Of a stretch of 64,000 bases of DNA, positions 34,859 to 46,882 are shown piece by piece. The translations under genes and the position numbers were made by a program. The DNA is from Ampelocalamus luodianensis (taxonomy: Eukaryota > Streptophyta > Magnoliopsida > Poales > Poaceae), in contig CM070617.1 of the NCBI GenBank assembly GCA_036346255.1, positions 26,959,080 to 27,023,079 on the forward strand, given 5' to 3'. The first letter of the stretch is position 1, and each line of letters opens with the position of its first letter. The notes beneath the pieces were generated by a model. The model searched no databases. It saw only the letters and a program-made list of their open reading frames with translations, and had not been told where the DNA came from.

Positions 34859-36146
34859 TAAATCTATTTCTGTTTATTGGTTAGCCTCAGGAAATGCTAG
34901 CCATGCTCTCTGAAACAAGATGAAATACAACAAGTTGTATACATCCAATTCACATTCATTTCAGAAACAAGCACATCCAATTCGCATTCATTTCAGAAAC
35001 AAGCACATCCAATTCATAAATCAATTAACTAAAATTAACCATTCATATGTACATTTACATACAAGTACCATTAAGTTCAATCTTATCCCAATCAAGTTCA
35101 ATCTACATTGTGAAACTTCCTATCTAGATTTATAACCTCACGGTTCAAGAATCCTACAAACTGTCCTCGAATGTTTATGAGTCTGTCCTCGAATGTTTAT
35201 GAGTTGGCCCTGTTCCAACGCAGTTTCCGCGATGGTCGCAACCTGTCGCTACGAAGATTAAATTCGTGCATATATAAATTGATAAGTATGAAATAATTAT
35301 TGCAAGATTGATAAACCTGGGGATAATTGGTCATCACGAAACCGGCGAGTAGTTCCATGTTGTGGCAAACATCTTTGCTCCCAATGCTATCGCTAATCTC
35401 AGTATCTTCATCTATCTCTATGAAGCATATTTGGGAATTCTCGCAGATCTGAATCTGTTCAAGTACTACTAGAGGATGACGAAGTCTGGGAAGACGATCG
35501 GGACGCCTGGAGAGTGCACCTTGCGCCTCCATGATGGAAAAGATGATGAGTGCATCCTCATGTACTCAAAATCTTCGTGGTCATCATGAAAGAAAAGTTG
35601 GTTCTATATGACGGTCACGGAGAAAGATAGTATTTATTATTCTGGTAAAAAGGCGGTCGAGAATCCGAGATGGCGCTCCTCCGTGGAGAATGAGGGAAAA
35701 TATAAAGATGGGCCGAAGCCATCAAGCTCCTTAGTGTGAAGGGTCTAACACCTGGCACGTAGTGAAGGATTTTTTTCATGCGCCGGATTAGTCCTTTAAA
35801 GGCTCGAGCATACCTGATGCTCTGGTATATTAGTCGTGATGATGCGACCAAAGATTCAAAAGAGGGTAAGTTCTGAGTGATTCTGACCAGTTTGTCTATA
35901 TTAGTTGATTACTTCTGTATCTTTAGGTATCTTGTTTACCTTTACAGCTTTATCTTCTGACGAGATTAGAAGCTGAATCAAAATGATCTGTGCCAGAGAG
36001 CCTGGTGACAAGGCTAAATTCCCTCGGATCTTAGCGGTCGTTTCCGCCGAAGAGAGGGCTGAGAGACTTAAAGTAAGACTATCAACTATGTTTTTTCTTT
36101 TGCTATACATACTTTTTCTTATCGGTATACCATAAATCCTCTTTGA
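34859..36146. other. Unassigned region
   Basis: A triplicate of CATTTCAGAAACAAGCACATCCAATTC-type units occurs at 34950-35015, and a duplicate of TCCTCGAATGTTTATGAG at 35163-35200. The minus frame ending near 35197 starts MEAQGALSRRPDRLPRLRHP at 35532 and is followed by a possible splice donor after NYPQ. It could be an exon of an unknown captured gene, but no family is recognised. Confidence 0.3.
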
Positions 36147-37068
36147 TGTGTAGTTGGTTGGGTTGAGGATCAATGAGGCCACTGAAAGTTGTGAGCCGAT
36201 TGCTGATCCGACCATCCCTACGACCACACAGGATGTCAGCCTTCCAGAGGTAGGTAACCGAACATAAATGTGGGTTTCTGATGAATGATTTTCATTGCCA
36301 AAGTAACTTTATTGGTTTATTTAGGCGGTTGTCGTACACCCCAGTGAGGTCTCTAAGGATCTGCCTGTTGCTACGGAAGCTACTGTTTTGGAGGTCGACG
36401 AATCTACACCCACTGATCCGGTGACTAGGAATCTCATCCTCGGCCAACTGGTCAAGGACATTGCTTATAAATTTCAATCAGTGGATGTGAGGGATCTAAT
36501 CAACCCTGCCGGTTCAGAACTGGTGAAATTAGTTGAGAAGAAGAGGAAAGCCAGCGCAACGGATTTTACTCCGATGCGTTACAAGGTTAAAATAAAAAAA
36601 TCGACCAGGTATATGCAAACGAAGAAGTCATGTAAATACATACCTTGAATATTTTTGATATGTTAAAACCTTGATCTTCCTTACTTTCTTCTTGTGTAGA
36701 TCTTCCGGTGTTCCAGTTGTCCTCGACCAAAACACTCCTCAGGAAAAGGTTTCTGGGGACGAGGTGGTCGTGGAGGTTCCTGACTAGGATGCTCCTCAAG
36801 CTAACATTACAGAGGATGAAGTGGTTAGAGAATCCCCCGAGCAGGTATCAGTACCAACATCTGCTTAGGATCCACTAGTGATTCTTACTCCGTCTCCGGA
36901 GGCAGTCATTCCCGGAGATCCTCAACAGGTTCCACTTTCCACTGGAAACACTTTTCAGGCTAAAAAGTTTCCTTTTCCCCCCGATTTATCGAGGATAAGG
37001 AACTTGACGAGGCCTAGGGAAAGATATCGGACTGTCAAGTCGAGATGGGTCCAGATATGATTTTTGCC
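36147..37068 (+). pseudogene. Unrecognised multi-exon coding relic
   Basis: Exon-like blocks are separated by GT-AG introns. One ends SLPE before 36249, the next starts AVVVHPSEVSKDLPVATEAT (after TTTATTTAG near 36324), and it continues through ILGQLVKDIAYKFQSVDVRD to about 36583. A further acidic, Pro-rich block begins SSGVPVVLDQNTPQEK near 36700 and includes two in-frame stops (near 36784 and 36866). I cannot name the protein; the style resembles gag-like ORFs of rice retroelements. It lies among transposon debris. Confidence 0.4.
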
Positions 37069-37399
37069 AAATATAATGACGTGGCAATTCGGGTGAGTGT
37101 TTTACGACCATCTTCATAACTCTTTCTCTAAAGTTTCTTTAGAAACTTAGCAAAGAAAGGGACTTATTTTTGGAGCATATGGTCAAAAACTACGCTGTGG
37201 TCAGAGGGCTAACCCAACGAATAAAAACTATGAAGCAAAAACACTCCGAATGGAGAAGTAAGAACTTTTCTCTTTTAACTTGCCTTCTTACATTTTATCA
37301 TCATGTTCCTCTTTCGTAACTCAATCTTCTCTCTTTATCATATTTGATAGATTTGGAGAAAATTAAAGAAGAGGTTGAAAGATCTAGACCCGTCATTAT

Positions 37400-37860
37400 G
37401 TGGTAATGGAGTTTTGGTGATTAATGATAAATCTAATTGGGAGACTAACACTTTTATTGATATACATATTGTGTAGTCTTATTTGGATATAAAGTTGAAA
37501 ATCATGAAGGCATGCAAAGTGATTAAGTGATTAATGACAAATGCACTTGTGAGACTAACACTCCTATTGTTATATCAAGTTTAGTCTCAGCTTGGATATA
37601 AAAGCAAAAATCCAAACAGGTATGTATTCATTAATGACAAATCTATTTGTGAGACTAACAATTCTATTGATTATCTATTGCTTAGTCTCGTTTGGATATA
37701 AAGATGGAAATACAAGAGGTATGCATTCTACTTCTTATTATATATTATTGCATTCCTCGGATCCAAAATATAGGTTAAACTCCACCACAAAGGTTAACTT
37801 GGATATGTGCATATGTTTCCATTACACATTTGTGTATGAACACATTTAGGGGGAGTCCAT
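37400..37860 (+). repeat. Direct repeats of about 110 bp
   Basis: Three related blocks each contain GATTAATGA(C/T)AAAT, then GTGAGACTAACA, then TAGTCT and TTGGATATAAA (starting near 37419, 37530 and 37630). They lie upstream of further tandem arrays and may all belong to the leader or LTR of one copia-type element. Confidence 0.5.
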
Positions 37861-37929
37861 TCTATATTTTGATGTTTCATTAGTATTGATCCATATTCTC
37901 TTTCCACATATATTAAGGATCTTTACTTT

Positions 37930-38320
37930 GAAACATATCCTTGAATATATTTAACTTGTGTAGTTAGTATATTCATATGAGTATATGAGAACATATGAAA
38001 CTTGTGTAGTTCATGGATGTTCAGATATCCTTGAATATATTTAACTTGCGTAGTTAATATATTCATATGAGTATATACAACTTGTGTAGTTTGTATACAC
38101 TCATATTTAGTATATACAACTTGTGTAGTTCGTATATACTTGTAGTATATGTAACTTGTGTAAGTCTATATATACTCATATCCTTGAAAATATACAACTT
38201 GTGTAGTTCGTATATATTCATATGAGAATATGAGACTTGCGTAGTTCATATATGCTCATATATCTTTTGAGTATACATAACCTTTGTAGTTTATATATAC
38301 TCATACCAATTACATTCAAT
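37930..38320 (+). repeat. AT-rich minisatellite (CTTGTGTAGTT core)
   Basis: About nine units of 35-60 bp contain (A)ACTTGTGTAGTTNGTATAT and CTCATAT/TCATATGAGTATAT. Variants read CTTGCGTAGTT and CCTTTGTAGTT. No gene is present. Confidence 0.75.
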
Positions 38321-38474
38321 TATCTGTAATTGTGTTGGTTGTCATCAATTCCCGAAGAGGGAAAGATTGTGATATCTTGTCCAACCATTATTGGTTAATG
38401 GTATGATTGTGGTAATTAATGATAATCACCTTGTGGAACTAACAATTTTCTATGAGTTGGTGAAATAGGCTATG

Positions 38475-38760
38475 TTCCATGTGATTGAAGACTTGGGATG
38501 ATGTCATAAGTTGATCATCATCAAGTCAAGTGTTTGAAGAAAAAGAATATCGTCATGTGTTGATGATATCAAGAGAAGAACATCATCATGGGTTGATGAT
38601 ATTGAAGTGAAGAGCTTGGAGTAAAGGAGATGATCATGAGTTGATCATCAAGACAAGAAGAATCCATCATGTGTTGATGGAGGTCAAGTGAAGAGTGCAT
38701 CATGAGTTGATGTATGTCAAGACTTGAAGCAAGGATATGCGTCATCAAGCTTCAAGTGGT
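38475..38760 (+). repeat. Minisatellite (CATCATGAGTTGATGA core)
   Basis: About seven units of roughly 30-45 bp contain GTTGATGAT or GTTGATCATCAAG preceded by CATCATG or CGTCATGTG, each followed by AAG-rich spacer. Many units are short imperfect palindromes. Confidence 0.7.
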
Positions 38761-38779
38761 TGCACAAGTAAAAGGTATG

Positions 38780-39376
38780 ACTAGCTAGGGCTAAGGATTT
38801 ATTCCTAGTCTTTTACCGGTCTCGGTGTTTGGTTGGAGACCGGATTGCTAGTATAGGTTGTCGTACTATTAAGAGGGGTCTTAATTAGTAACTTGAGTTA
38901 GTCATTTGTTGATAGCTCATTATGTTTGCTCTAGCTCAACTTAACATGTTGCCTACATTTGCGAATGCGTTTTGCAAATAGTTGTGGCTCATGGTTATTC
39001 CTTGTAGCATGTGACTTTAGTTTGCGAATGTGTTTTGCAAACAGTTTAAGTCCATGTACCTTATTCCTTGTGGCGATGACATTTACCAAGCATCAAGACA
39101 TGATGGCAAAGAAAATGGTGATCCAAATGAGTCCTTTGACTGGCTACATAGGAATGATGAGTACGTCAGGCAACAACGACCGCCATTGATGTCTTCTTTG
39201 CACACCGAGAGTTCAAACGGCGTAATTAATTAATACAGTCCAGTACATCTAATCTAACTAAAACATTGTATACATTTCAAAGTGCAGATTGAATCTAATA
39301 TTATATCTCTTCAGTACATTGGTGACAGTGTGCTCTTCAAGCACTTCCAAGCACTCAAATTCAAACGGTACTGAAT
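38780..39376. other. Copia LTR-like region
   Basis: The phrase GTTTGGTTGGAGACCGGATT followed by GCTAGTATAGGTTGTCGTAC resembles the transcribed part of grass copia (SIRE-type) LTRs. A duplicated block GCGAATGTGTTTTGCAAACAG / GCGAATGCGTTTTGCAAATAG occurs at 38961 and 39024. Termini are not defined and no coding sequence is supported. Confidence 0.4.
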
Positions 39377-40890
39377 ATGGATGCGCCAAGCAAGGAAAAT
39401 TTGCTACAGCAGAGGCGAGACTATAAGAAGAAAAAAGCGATGGAAAACGAGCAGCAAGCGTACCCTACTCTTGCCCAAGAAGAAAATGTTGATCCTATGC
39501 TTGTGCCACCTGTACAGCACATTGACGTCGAGTTTGAAAGTGCTTTATTCGAGCCTACAAACCAGGATTCTGATGATGAAGGTGGGTTTTACACATCTGT
39601 TCACCACTGTAGTTTTTTGTAAGAATTATGTTAAAACCATCGTGTTATTTTCAAACATCATGCAACAGATCATCTACATGACATAGAGGAAGGAGAAGAA
39701 GGATGTGACATAGGAGAGACTATCAAAGATTTTGAGACCATGCGTGTCGGGTCAAGGTAACTCTTGCTTAATAATTTGTATTGTCAACATGTGAAGTGAG
39801 TACCATGTTCACATATTTCTATATATAAACAGAATGTGCATTCCAGTCATACCGTGTCACTGATGATTGCACCGGCCATGGAGCCGCTGATGATCCTTAT
39901 GATTTCATCTACCATAACTTGCCGGACAGTCACCATGTTTTGAAACAGATTCCTGACTGCCGGTATTGTGAAGCGATGAGATTTGAAGGCGAGCCACCTG
40001 GATTCTGCTGCCGAAAGGGAAAGATAAGATTACATATTCATGATGTGCCCGATGAGTTGAAGAGGTTGTTTACAAGTCAATTGCATAATGATGCAAAATA
40101 TTTTAGAAAGCACATACCGTACTTCAACTCTCACTTCTCCTTCACAAGCCTCGAGTTACACTGACCAAAGATACATGACCGCACTGCATGCGGCACATAT
40201 ACATTCCGTATGCGAGTGCGATGTATCATCGATGGACCATTTGGTGCCGTGGATCAAAGGGCCACGCCACTTGCAACTCTACTTTTATGATACGTAAGAA
40301 GAAGATGATACATTGTCACATAGAGTGAAGAGGTCTCCGATCTTGATATAAACCTCGTAAGAAAAGTGCTCGAGATACTACAAGCGATAACCCTTATGTA
40401 CATACGCTTAATAGAGTTGGCTCTATTCCAAATCTTGATGACTATGTAATTGAGCTCAACACTAATGTGACACTCCGACCAAATGAAGGTACAACCTCTT
40501 CTCAATTACTCAACCTTTGCTTTTCTTTATACTATATATTGCCCAAAGAATTTTTAAGTTTATTTATAACCAGCTAATAAACATTTTTATATTTTTTAAT
40601 TCCTGCAAAACATTTTATTTCAGGTATAATGCTCCTACTGCCTCCGAAGTTGCTGCTATCTGGACTGATGGAAATGATTCCCAAAGATGTTTTGATAGGA
40701 GTGTTATTGTATACCCTAGAGGAGAGAAGATGCGCTATATCAAAGCATATCATGGTTGTTATGACCCATTAGCATATCCATTATTTCATCCTAGAGGAGA
40801 AACTGGATGGAACCAATTCATGTCGTACAATGACAGTCCCACAGTTGAGCGATCAGTACCAGAACCTATGGGTATGCCAACACAAACTCA
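39377..40890 (+). pseudogene. Helitron replication/helicase N-terminal region, degenerate
   Basis: Exon-like pieces in order are an acidic, basic-tailed leader (MDAPSKENLLQQRRDYKKKK), then PDCRYCEAMRFEGEPPGFCC with a Cys pattern and KGKIRL, then YFRKHIPYFNSHFSFTSL, then GPRHLQLYFYDT, then GSIPNLDDYVIELNTNV, and after an intron NAPTASEVAAIWTDGND and YHGCYDPLAYPLFHPRGETG. This succession is the conserved start of plant Helitron Rep/Hel proteins, which nick and unwind DNA for rolling-circle transposition. Frameshifts and stops break it (near 39833, 40165 and 40297), and the Rep HUH and helicase motifs are missing. Confidence 0.8.
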
Positions 40891-40973
40891 ATTAAGTATG
40901 GGTGTCCTGCATGTAGATGCAATCCTATTATATAATATACTGATAATAATGCATTCCCATCTTAATGCAGAGG

Positions 40974-41760
40974 ATGGTAAATCAGACAACGACATACAAA
41001 GAACTAGCAAAATTGCTTGAATGCTGGCCTGACATGGAGTACGATATTAAAGATTGCAGCACTGTAAGATATGTTCTGTAAACTCCTTTAAAAATATATT
41101 TTATTTTGCACTTATAGTCTGGGTGTTTGTTTACAGGTTCTATTGCCATATTATCGAGATAGGTTCTACACTTTATTCATAATAGACAGGGGTAACAAAA
41201 TTGTCTACATTATGGATCCGCATTCTCCAAATCTGTGGTATCTGTGGTGCATGGGTAATGATCCAAGTATGCCATATATAACTACATTACATAATATTTT
41301 CAATCATTTTAATCTCGTCATGAAATTGGCGAATCCTGCATGGAACGACAATATTTATGGCTGGCGTCGTGAATTCAAAAAAGGGGTTCCAAAAACTGGA
41401 GACTAGTAAAAACATATAATATGTTTCATCTTTCTTATCAAATAGTCATTTGATTTATCTACAACAAATAAACACTTGCTCTTCTTCTCCAGGAAATTGG
41501 CAGGCTTCCTTGTATACAACTTCCTAAAGTCGTGGAATGGCGAAAGATTGTCGTTTATCAACACTGTGAGCATATATATTCTCTATGTATATTTTGTAGA
41601 CTACATAGCAAATTAATAAGTTAACTTATTATCTGCCATCCACAGATATCACATTCATCGAGGACGGAATTCTTGGTGGACATTTTGAAGAGCAAAGCAA
41701 ATGAATGTACAGATATTATCCCCGAGAACTCCAAGATCTACTTAAGCAATTCATGAATTA
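40974..41760 (+). pseudogene. Ulp1-like (C48) protease-domain remnant
   Basis: The exon at 40974-41063 (MVNQTTTYKELAKLLECW...) joins by a GT-AG intron to 41137 onward (VLLPYYRDRFYTLFIIDRGN, YIMDPHSP). A TAG at 41404-41406 ends that exon; similarity resumes at 41494 (AGFLVYNFLKSWNGERLSF) and 41645. The order of blocks is that of Ulp1/SUMO-protease-like domains often found in plant transposons. The His normally before the beta strand is Tyr/Phe and the catalytic Cys region reads AGF, so it would not be a peptidase. It lies between the Helitron coding and the Helitron 3' ends. Confidence 0.55.
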
Positions 41761-42161
41761 TTTGTAGTATGCGAGACATGACTTTATTATGCCTTGTTAT
41801 GCATGAGTGTTTTCCGGATTATATACATGGTCATATACAATTGCGTGAGACTTAAACTATGGAAAAATATTGTCGTTTGGTTGTTTTCATGCGCATCCCT
41901 GAAATGAAGCCGTGGTGTTAGCACGAGTTTCATGTGCATCCCTGAAATGAAGCCGTGGCGTTAGCACGAGCACTATACTATTATTTGTAGTATGCGAGAC
42001 ATGACTTTATTATGCCTTGTTATGCATGAGTGTTTTCCGGATTATATACATGGTCATATACAATTGCATGAGACTTAAACTATGAAAAAATATCGTCGTT
42101 TGGTTGTTTTCATGTGCATCCCTGAAATGAAACCGTGGTGTTAGCACGGGCACTATACTAG
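41760..42161 (+). mobile_element. Helitron 3' end, tandemly repeated
   Basis: The last hairpin is CCGTG-GTGTTAG-CACGG (42132-42150 with its flanks), followed by GCACTATACTAG and then T, the CTRR|T terminus of Helitrons (CTAG at 42158-42161). The preceding 180-220 bp are present twice (41760-41982 and 41983-42161), and a third hairpin copy lies at 41912-41930. Upstream copies end CTATT or lack the terminus, so only the last is canonical. Confidence 0.75.
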
Positions 42162-42164
42162 TAA

Positions 42165-42720
42165 TGTTGTAACTGTTGTCTTAATGTACATCAAGCTCAG
42201 TTTTTTTGCACCAAACATTGGGTGGGGCCATGGCCCCTGCTGGCCCTCCCCTGCCTCCGCCTCTGCGTGTATGCATGCAAGGCAGCGCAACAGCAAGGAT
42301 ACTTTAGTAGCGCACGGCCGCCAGGGTTGGAGGGCAGAGGTCTGGCGGCGTCGGCAGCGCCCGGCGGCTGGAGAATCGGCAGAGGTGCACGCAAGGGCCT
42401 AGCGTACGCGGGACAGGAAAGAGCAGGCTGTGCAGGAATAGAGCTAGGGTTTTGTGGGGACTCTGCCCCCTCTCTTGCTTTATGGGCCAGCATGGGCCCA
42501 ATTCGGCCCACTCCCTCATCGCCTGACCAATTTCTTTTTTTTTCTTTTTCCTTTCTATTTCTTCTTTAACTAATTTAATCCAACGGGGTATTATAATAAC
42601 CACGGTTCAAACCGAATTGGGAAATGAATAACCTTTACCTGTTTTTCCTTGTTCAGCTTTGTGGTTAAATAATAACCTTTAGCAACGATTTTATGTTGTC
42701 GTGGGTATACATTTTATCGT
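42165..42720. other. GC-rich intergenic stretch
   Basis: 42184-42530 includes GGTGGGGCCATGGCCCC and several overlapping GC-rich frames on both strands without a recognisable domain. 42590-42640 (CCACGGTTCAAACCGAATTG, GGGAAATGAATAACC) resembles the upstream DNA of the peptide array units. No gene is called. Confidence 0.4.
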
Positions 42721-42724
42721 ATAC

Positions 42725-43735
42725 TGGGAAAGTTTTTTAGGCAATGGAAGTGCAACTCCCGGTCTCTGCACCAATTAGGGATACACACAGTCATTACACC
42801 ACCATCAGTTAAAAGTTTAAAACATAAAACAGCCAAAAGCCAGCAATAACAAACAAATTATCATGCAAAGGCTATCCTAAAAAAAAAGACCACATAGCTC
42901 CGTCTCCGGGACCAAGCACGAGATCATTCACACGCGAACAACAGCTGCGTAACAAAGAGGTGACGCCTCTAAGAAGGGATACAACTCAACGTCGTCGTCA
43001 CCGGATCCAACCAGCGAAGATCAGATCAAGAGTTTTCACTCCAGAGCTCAGGTACCAGTTCTCCAAAGCAACGCTTTCAAGAAGGTAACGCCGCTCAGGT
43101 CAACGTCGTTGTCGGATCCAACCAACGAAGGCCAAATCAGGAGTTTTCACCCCGGATCGAAGGTACTAACGCTCCAAGACCACGCCACAGCACGACCTCG
43201 TCATTAGATCCAACCAATTAATGAAGGCCAGATCGCCAAGACGACATCTGCAATATCCCCAACGGCCAACCGTCGCCAGCACCAAAGGAAGGCGATGTCC
43301 ACCGCAGCCCACGCGTCAACCGGTTAAAAGCCGTCCACCGGGGAGGAGTCGAACACCGCACAAGCCACCGCCACCGAACCGTCGCGATCTCCACCAACTG
43401 CGCCAAATCTAGATCTGCACCGCGCCACCTCCGTCGTCATGCCATCGACGAAGCCACACCGCCGAAAAAGCGGGTGGAGAAAGGCCCTGGATCGCCACAC
43501 CCGAAGACGAGCTGGTGGAGAAGGGCCCCAGATCCAACCCTGACGAAAGTCCACACCGTTGAAAATCGACGGACAGACATCGGACGTCGGGAGCGCGATA
43601 CAGATCAGGCACCACCACCAAGGAGAAGAAACCCCGCCGAGGCCGCTGGCTGGCCAGCAGCCGCTAACGGCGGAGGCGAGGAGAAAGGGAGGAGGAGAGG
43701 AGGGCTTGTTTGTTCTTTTTTTTAGGCTAGCAAAT
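42725..43735 (-). mobile_element. Possible LINE 3' region
   Basis: On the minus strand the end near 42760 reads TTGGTGCAGAGACCGGGAG, close to the 3' termini of grass L1-type LINEs, and a run of A follows about 30 bp on (TTTTTT on plus at 42734). The body repeats GGATCCAACCAGCGAAGATC and GGATCCAACCAACGAAGGCC at 43002 and 43113 and is GC-rich. No reverse transcriptase motif is seen, so this is at best a 5'-truncated fragment. Confidence 0.35.
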
Positions 43736-44037
43736 GTGTCTCTCCTAAACTTTGACACACTTTGCCACTGTTTGATATCTCTGCTATACTGCTGTTTCTA
43801 CAACCTGCTCTGTACCTTACCCAACTAGAGCACCTAGTCATCTACTAGTTGCCATTATTTCATATTTTCATGCATCCACCGAACTCAACCTCACCTGGCT
43901 GCAGAACGACCCAACTGCTACTGTGCTTGGCCTATCACCACACATGCCCATTAAATTGTTGCCCTGTCAGGCTGTCACACTAGCGCTGCCTTTGCCCAAT
44001 CGATTGCTGCACCACAAACCCACACCACTATGCCTAA
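43736..44037. other. Intergenic, nothing recognised
   Basis: About 300 bp of mixed composition with no coding frame, repeat or transposon terminus that I can identify. Confidence 0.5.
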
Positions 44038-44385
44038 GAGCATCTACAACAATACACGTCAGCTGTTACTAAAGAGTAGCCACATCAGCATTTAGATGAT
44101 GTGGAGGAGAGAGGGTGAGGAGAGAGAGTGAAGTTGTTTCTAGATGAAGAAACAATCAAGTTGTTGAAACCAAGACACAAGAAATAACAAAATAGCTATT
44201 GGAGACTTGGTTGTTACTTAAAAACGCGTTTTGTTGATATCAAGAATCATCATGCACACTTGTAGCAATTAAAGTTAGATACAAGCTCAAGTAACAATCT
44301 ATTGGAAGAGCAGTTTCTTTTTATTAGATTGAATACTCTCTCTCCTCTTAGTAACAAGTTAAGAAATAAACTATTGTAGATGCTC
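44038..44385. mobile_element. Tourist-like MITE, 348 bp
   Basis: Ends GAGCATCTACAACAAT and CTATTGTAGATGCTC form an inverted repeat, flanked by TAA on both sides (44035-44037 and 44386-44388). This is the Harbinger-derived Tourist layout. It differs in sequence from the MITE at 5274-5568 although the termini share GAGCAT. Confidence 0.8.
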
Positions 44386-45233
44386 TAAATGTTGCCACTT
44401 GCCTAGTTGCAACCCAGAGCCACAGCTACGCTGGGCGCTGGCGCTGGCTGCATTGCCGCAACGTAGTAGTTCGTAATTCGCGTTAATTTTGGTAAATATG
44501 GTATTTACTGATATCGTATCAAAAAATAGGATTTACTGAAATCAAACCGTATTTAAAAAAAAAACTGTATTTACCAAACTAACAATACAATATTTATCGT
44601 ATGTACCGTATTTACTGAACCAAAAATACCAAAGGAACACCCCTATGTGGTGTACAACAATTCTGAAGAGTTCAGGGGATATATATACACTCGATTCTCA
44701 GCTTGTTGTTTCTCATTAAGCTCTTGAATGTAAAAGTTTACAGGGTCAGAAAACTAAAAAAAGGAAAAAGAAAGAACTTTTATGGTACACCTATCCTATT
44801 ACTACTACCTCACAATAGGTGTGAGTGAAATGGCCATCTGTTACCATTCAAAGGCTATTATGGTCAATTATTACATAATAAAAGGAAACAAATAATATTT
44901 TGGCACCTCTCATTGAAAACATGAAAGTTAATAAGATAAATAATCTATTATATAATAAAAGCTCATGACAACCATTTACAACTACAAGGAAAAAAAAGAT
45001 AAATATTCTAGAAATTCTCACAAAAAATAAATAAAAACATCCAACCCTTAATCCGATGGGCAAAACATCTAGTCCTTAATCTTCTGGACCCTAATTAAAG
45101 CTGAGCTATAGTAACCATTGGATGTCACGTTAGTACTTAGAGATATATGTTACTTTATAATTTAAATATATAAAAGGGGTAATTCTTGCTCAAGGAAAAA
45201 AAGCTATAAAAAAGGAACGTGTTTGACCAAGCC

Positions 45234-45239
45234 CACGTG
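45234..45239. promoter_or_regulatory. G-box (CACGTG) upstream of copy E
   Basis: A perfect palindromic CACGTG in GCCCACGTGCTAGG, about 385 bp before the start codon. The same site is intact before copies H (49029-49034) and J (51577-51582) and in the trailing partial unit (53054-53059), but reads AACGTG before F, G and I. CACGTG is the core bound by plant bZIP and bHLH factors; use here is inferred only. Confidence 0.4.
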
Positions 45240-45622
45240 CTAGGCATACACGTTCTAATTCTGCCACTGGTTGGGTGTGGAGTTGTTGCTTCTTTTTTGC
45301 ACCTTAAAATCATACATAATGACATAACATTTACACGTATACAAATTGGGAAATGAATAACCATGGTTCAAACCGACCAATTCAATCGCGCTAATTCTGC
45401 TATGTTGTTATGACATGCATTAACCATGTTTAATGTGGTTTCCATAATGTATCCCGGGGTGACTGCGGGAGTTTCCACACATTCCCAGCTAAACCCGTAG
45501 ATAAACGTGACTGTCATGCGTCCAAGCTGTGTATATATAGGACTTTCTATCGCAAGGGGATAGGTGTACAGTGAAAAAACTAGAGTGGTACATATTCTCA
45601 CCCCTTTGCCGTGATCGAGGTG

Positions 45623-45910
45623 ATGTCTGATAACCTCCGTCTCCGTGTCCTCGTAGTTTTCCTCGTCGTGCAGATGTGCCTGCTCGCGATGATGGCGACA
45701 TCGTGGGCGCAGGCGAGCGAGCGGATTGTGATGTCTCCGATGCTCGGATCTCGCCTCGCGCCCGAATCTCGCTGCCACCATTGGCGCGCGCCAAGCCCTG
45801 ACCCATGCATGGAGCACCGCTTTCCCGTGGCTTCCGTCGATCTCCTTCCGGTAATCCACTATCAGCAGTGTGACACAGCAAGCAAGCGTCTTTCACTTCG
45901 CGCCTCTTAA
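45623..45910 (+). pseudogene. Peptide copy E, frameshifted
   Basis: The first 26 codons match copy F (MSDNLRLRVLVVFLVVQMCL...). Small indels near 45710 remove VQGRPV and both CC pairs. The frame passes the normal stop position (45799-45801) and ends 95 codons from the start. It could still make a secreted product of different sequence, but loss of all conserved tail residues argues for a pseudogene. Confidence 0.75.
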
Positions 45911-46793
45911 ATGTCTCTGTAATATCATACAGCCATGATCAGTTTCATGTACTATATTGTTATGTTCATCGTATTGTACTAAGTTACTTAAGCAAATAAA
46001 ATGGAAGGAGGTTGCTTTCAAGCATCGCCAAGAGCTTGCACTATGTACTCGACTACTACTTATGTTTATTCCATTTGCATAATGTTTTCTTTAAAGAAAC
46101 AAGTCATCCTGTGAAACACGCGTGGTCCTGCAGCAATTCAAGAGTTTTCAGGATATACACTGGATTCTCGACTTGTTGTTTCTCATTAAGCTTTTGAATG
46201 TAAAAGTTTCTAGGTCGAAAAACCAAAAAAGTAAGAAGGAAGAACTTTTACGATACACCTATCCTATTACTACTACCTCACAATAGGTAAGAATGAAATG
46301 ATCATCTATTACCATTCAAAGGCTATTACGGTCAATTATTACATAATAAAAGGAAACAAATAATGTTTTGGCACCTCTCATTGAAAACAAGAAAGTTAAT
46401 AAGATAAATAATCTATTATAGAATAAAAGCTCATGACAGCCATTTACAACTACTAGGAAAATAAATAAATATTCATGAAAGCTCATGACCAAGCCAACGT
46501 GCTAGGCATACACGTTCTAATTCTGCCCCTGGCTAGGAGTGGGGTTGTTGCCTTTTTTTTTGCACCTCAAAACTATGCATAATGACATAACATTTACGCG
46601 TATACGAATTGAGAAATGAATAACCATGGTTCAAACCGACCATTTCAATCGCGCTAATTCTGCTATGTTGTTATGACATGCATTAACCATGTTTAATGCG
46701 GTTTCCAAAATGTATCCCGGAGTGACTGCGGGAGTTTCCACACATTCCCAGCTAAACCCGTAGATAAACGTGGATCGCCATGCGCCCAAGCTG

Positions 46794-46801
46794 TATATAT
46801 A
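46794..46801 (+). promoter_or_regulatory. TATA box of peptide copy F
   Basis: TATATATA, 89 bp before the ATG. The leader GTGGTACATATTCTCGCCCC that follows is kept in every array unit and in copy C. Confidence 0.6.
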
Positions 46802-46882
46802 GGACTTTCTATCGCAAGGATAGGTGTACAGTGAAAAAACTAGAGTGGTACATATTCTCGCCCCTTTGCCGTGATCGAGGTG

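Noticed and set aside
36871..36887. GGATCCACTAGTGATTC resembling a cloning-vector polylinker
   Set aside because: It continues the local coding relic without a break and no further vector sequence is present, so it is chance.
42184..42603. Overlapping GC-rich ORFs of 72-115 codons
   Set aside because: Both strands are open because of GC-rich composition; no conserved motif, promoter or splice structure is seen.
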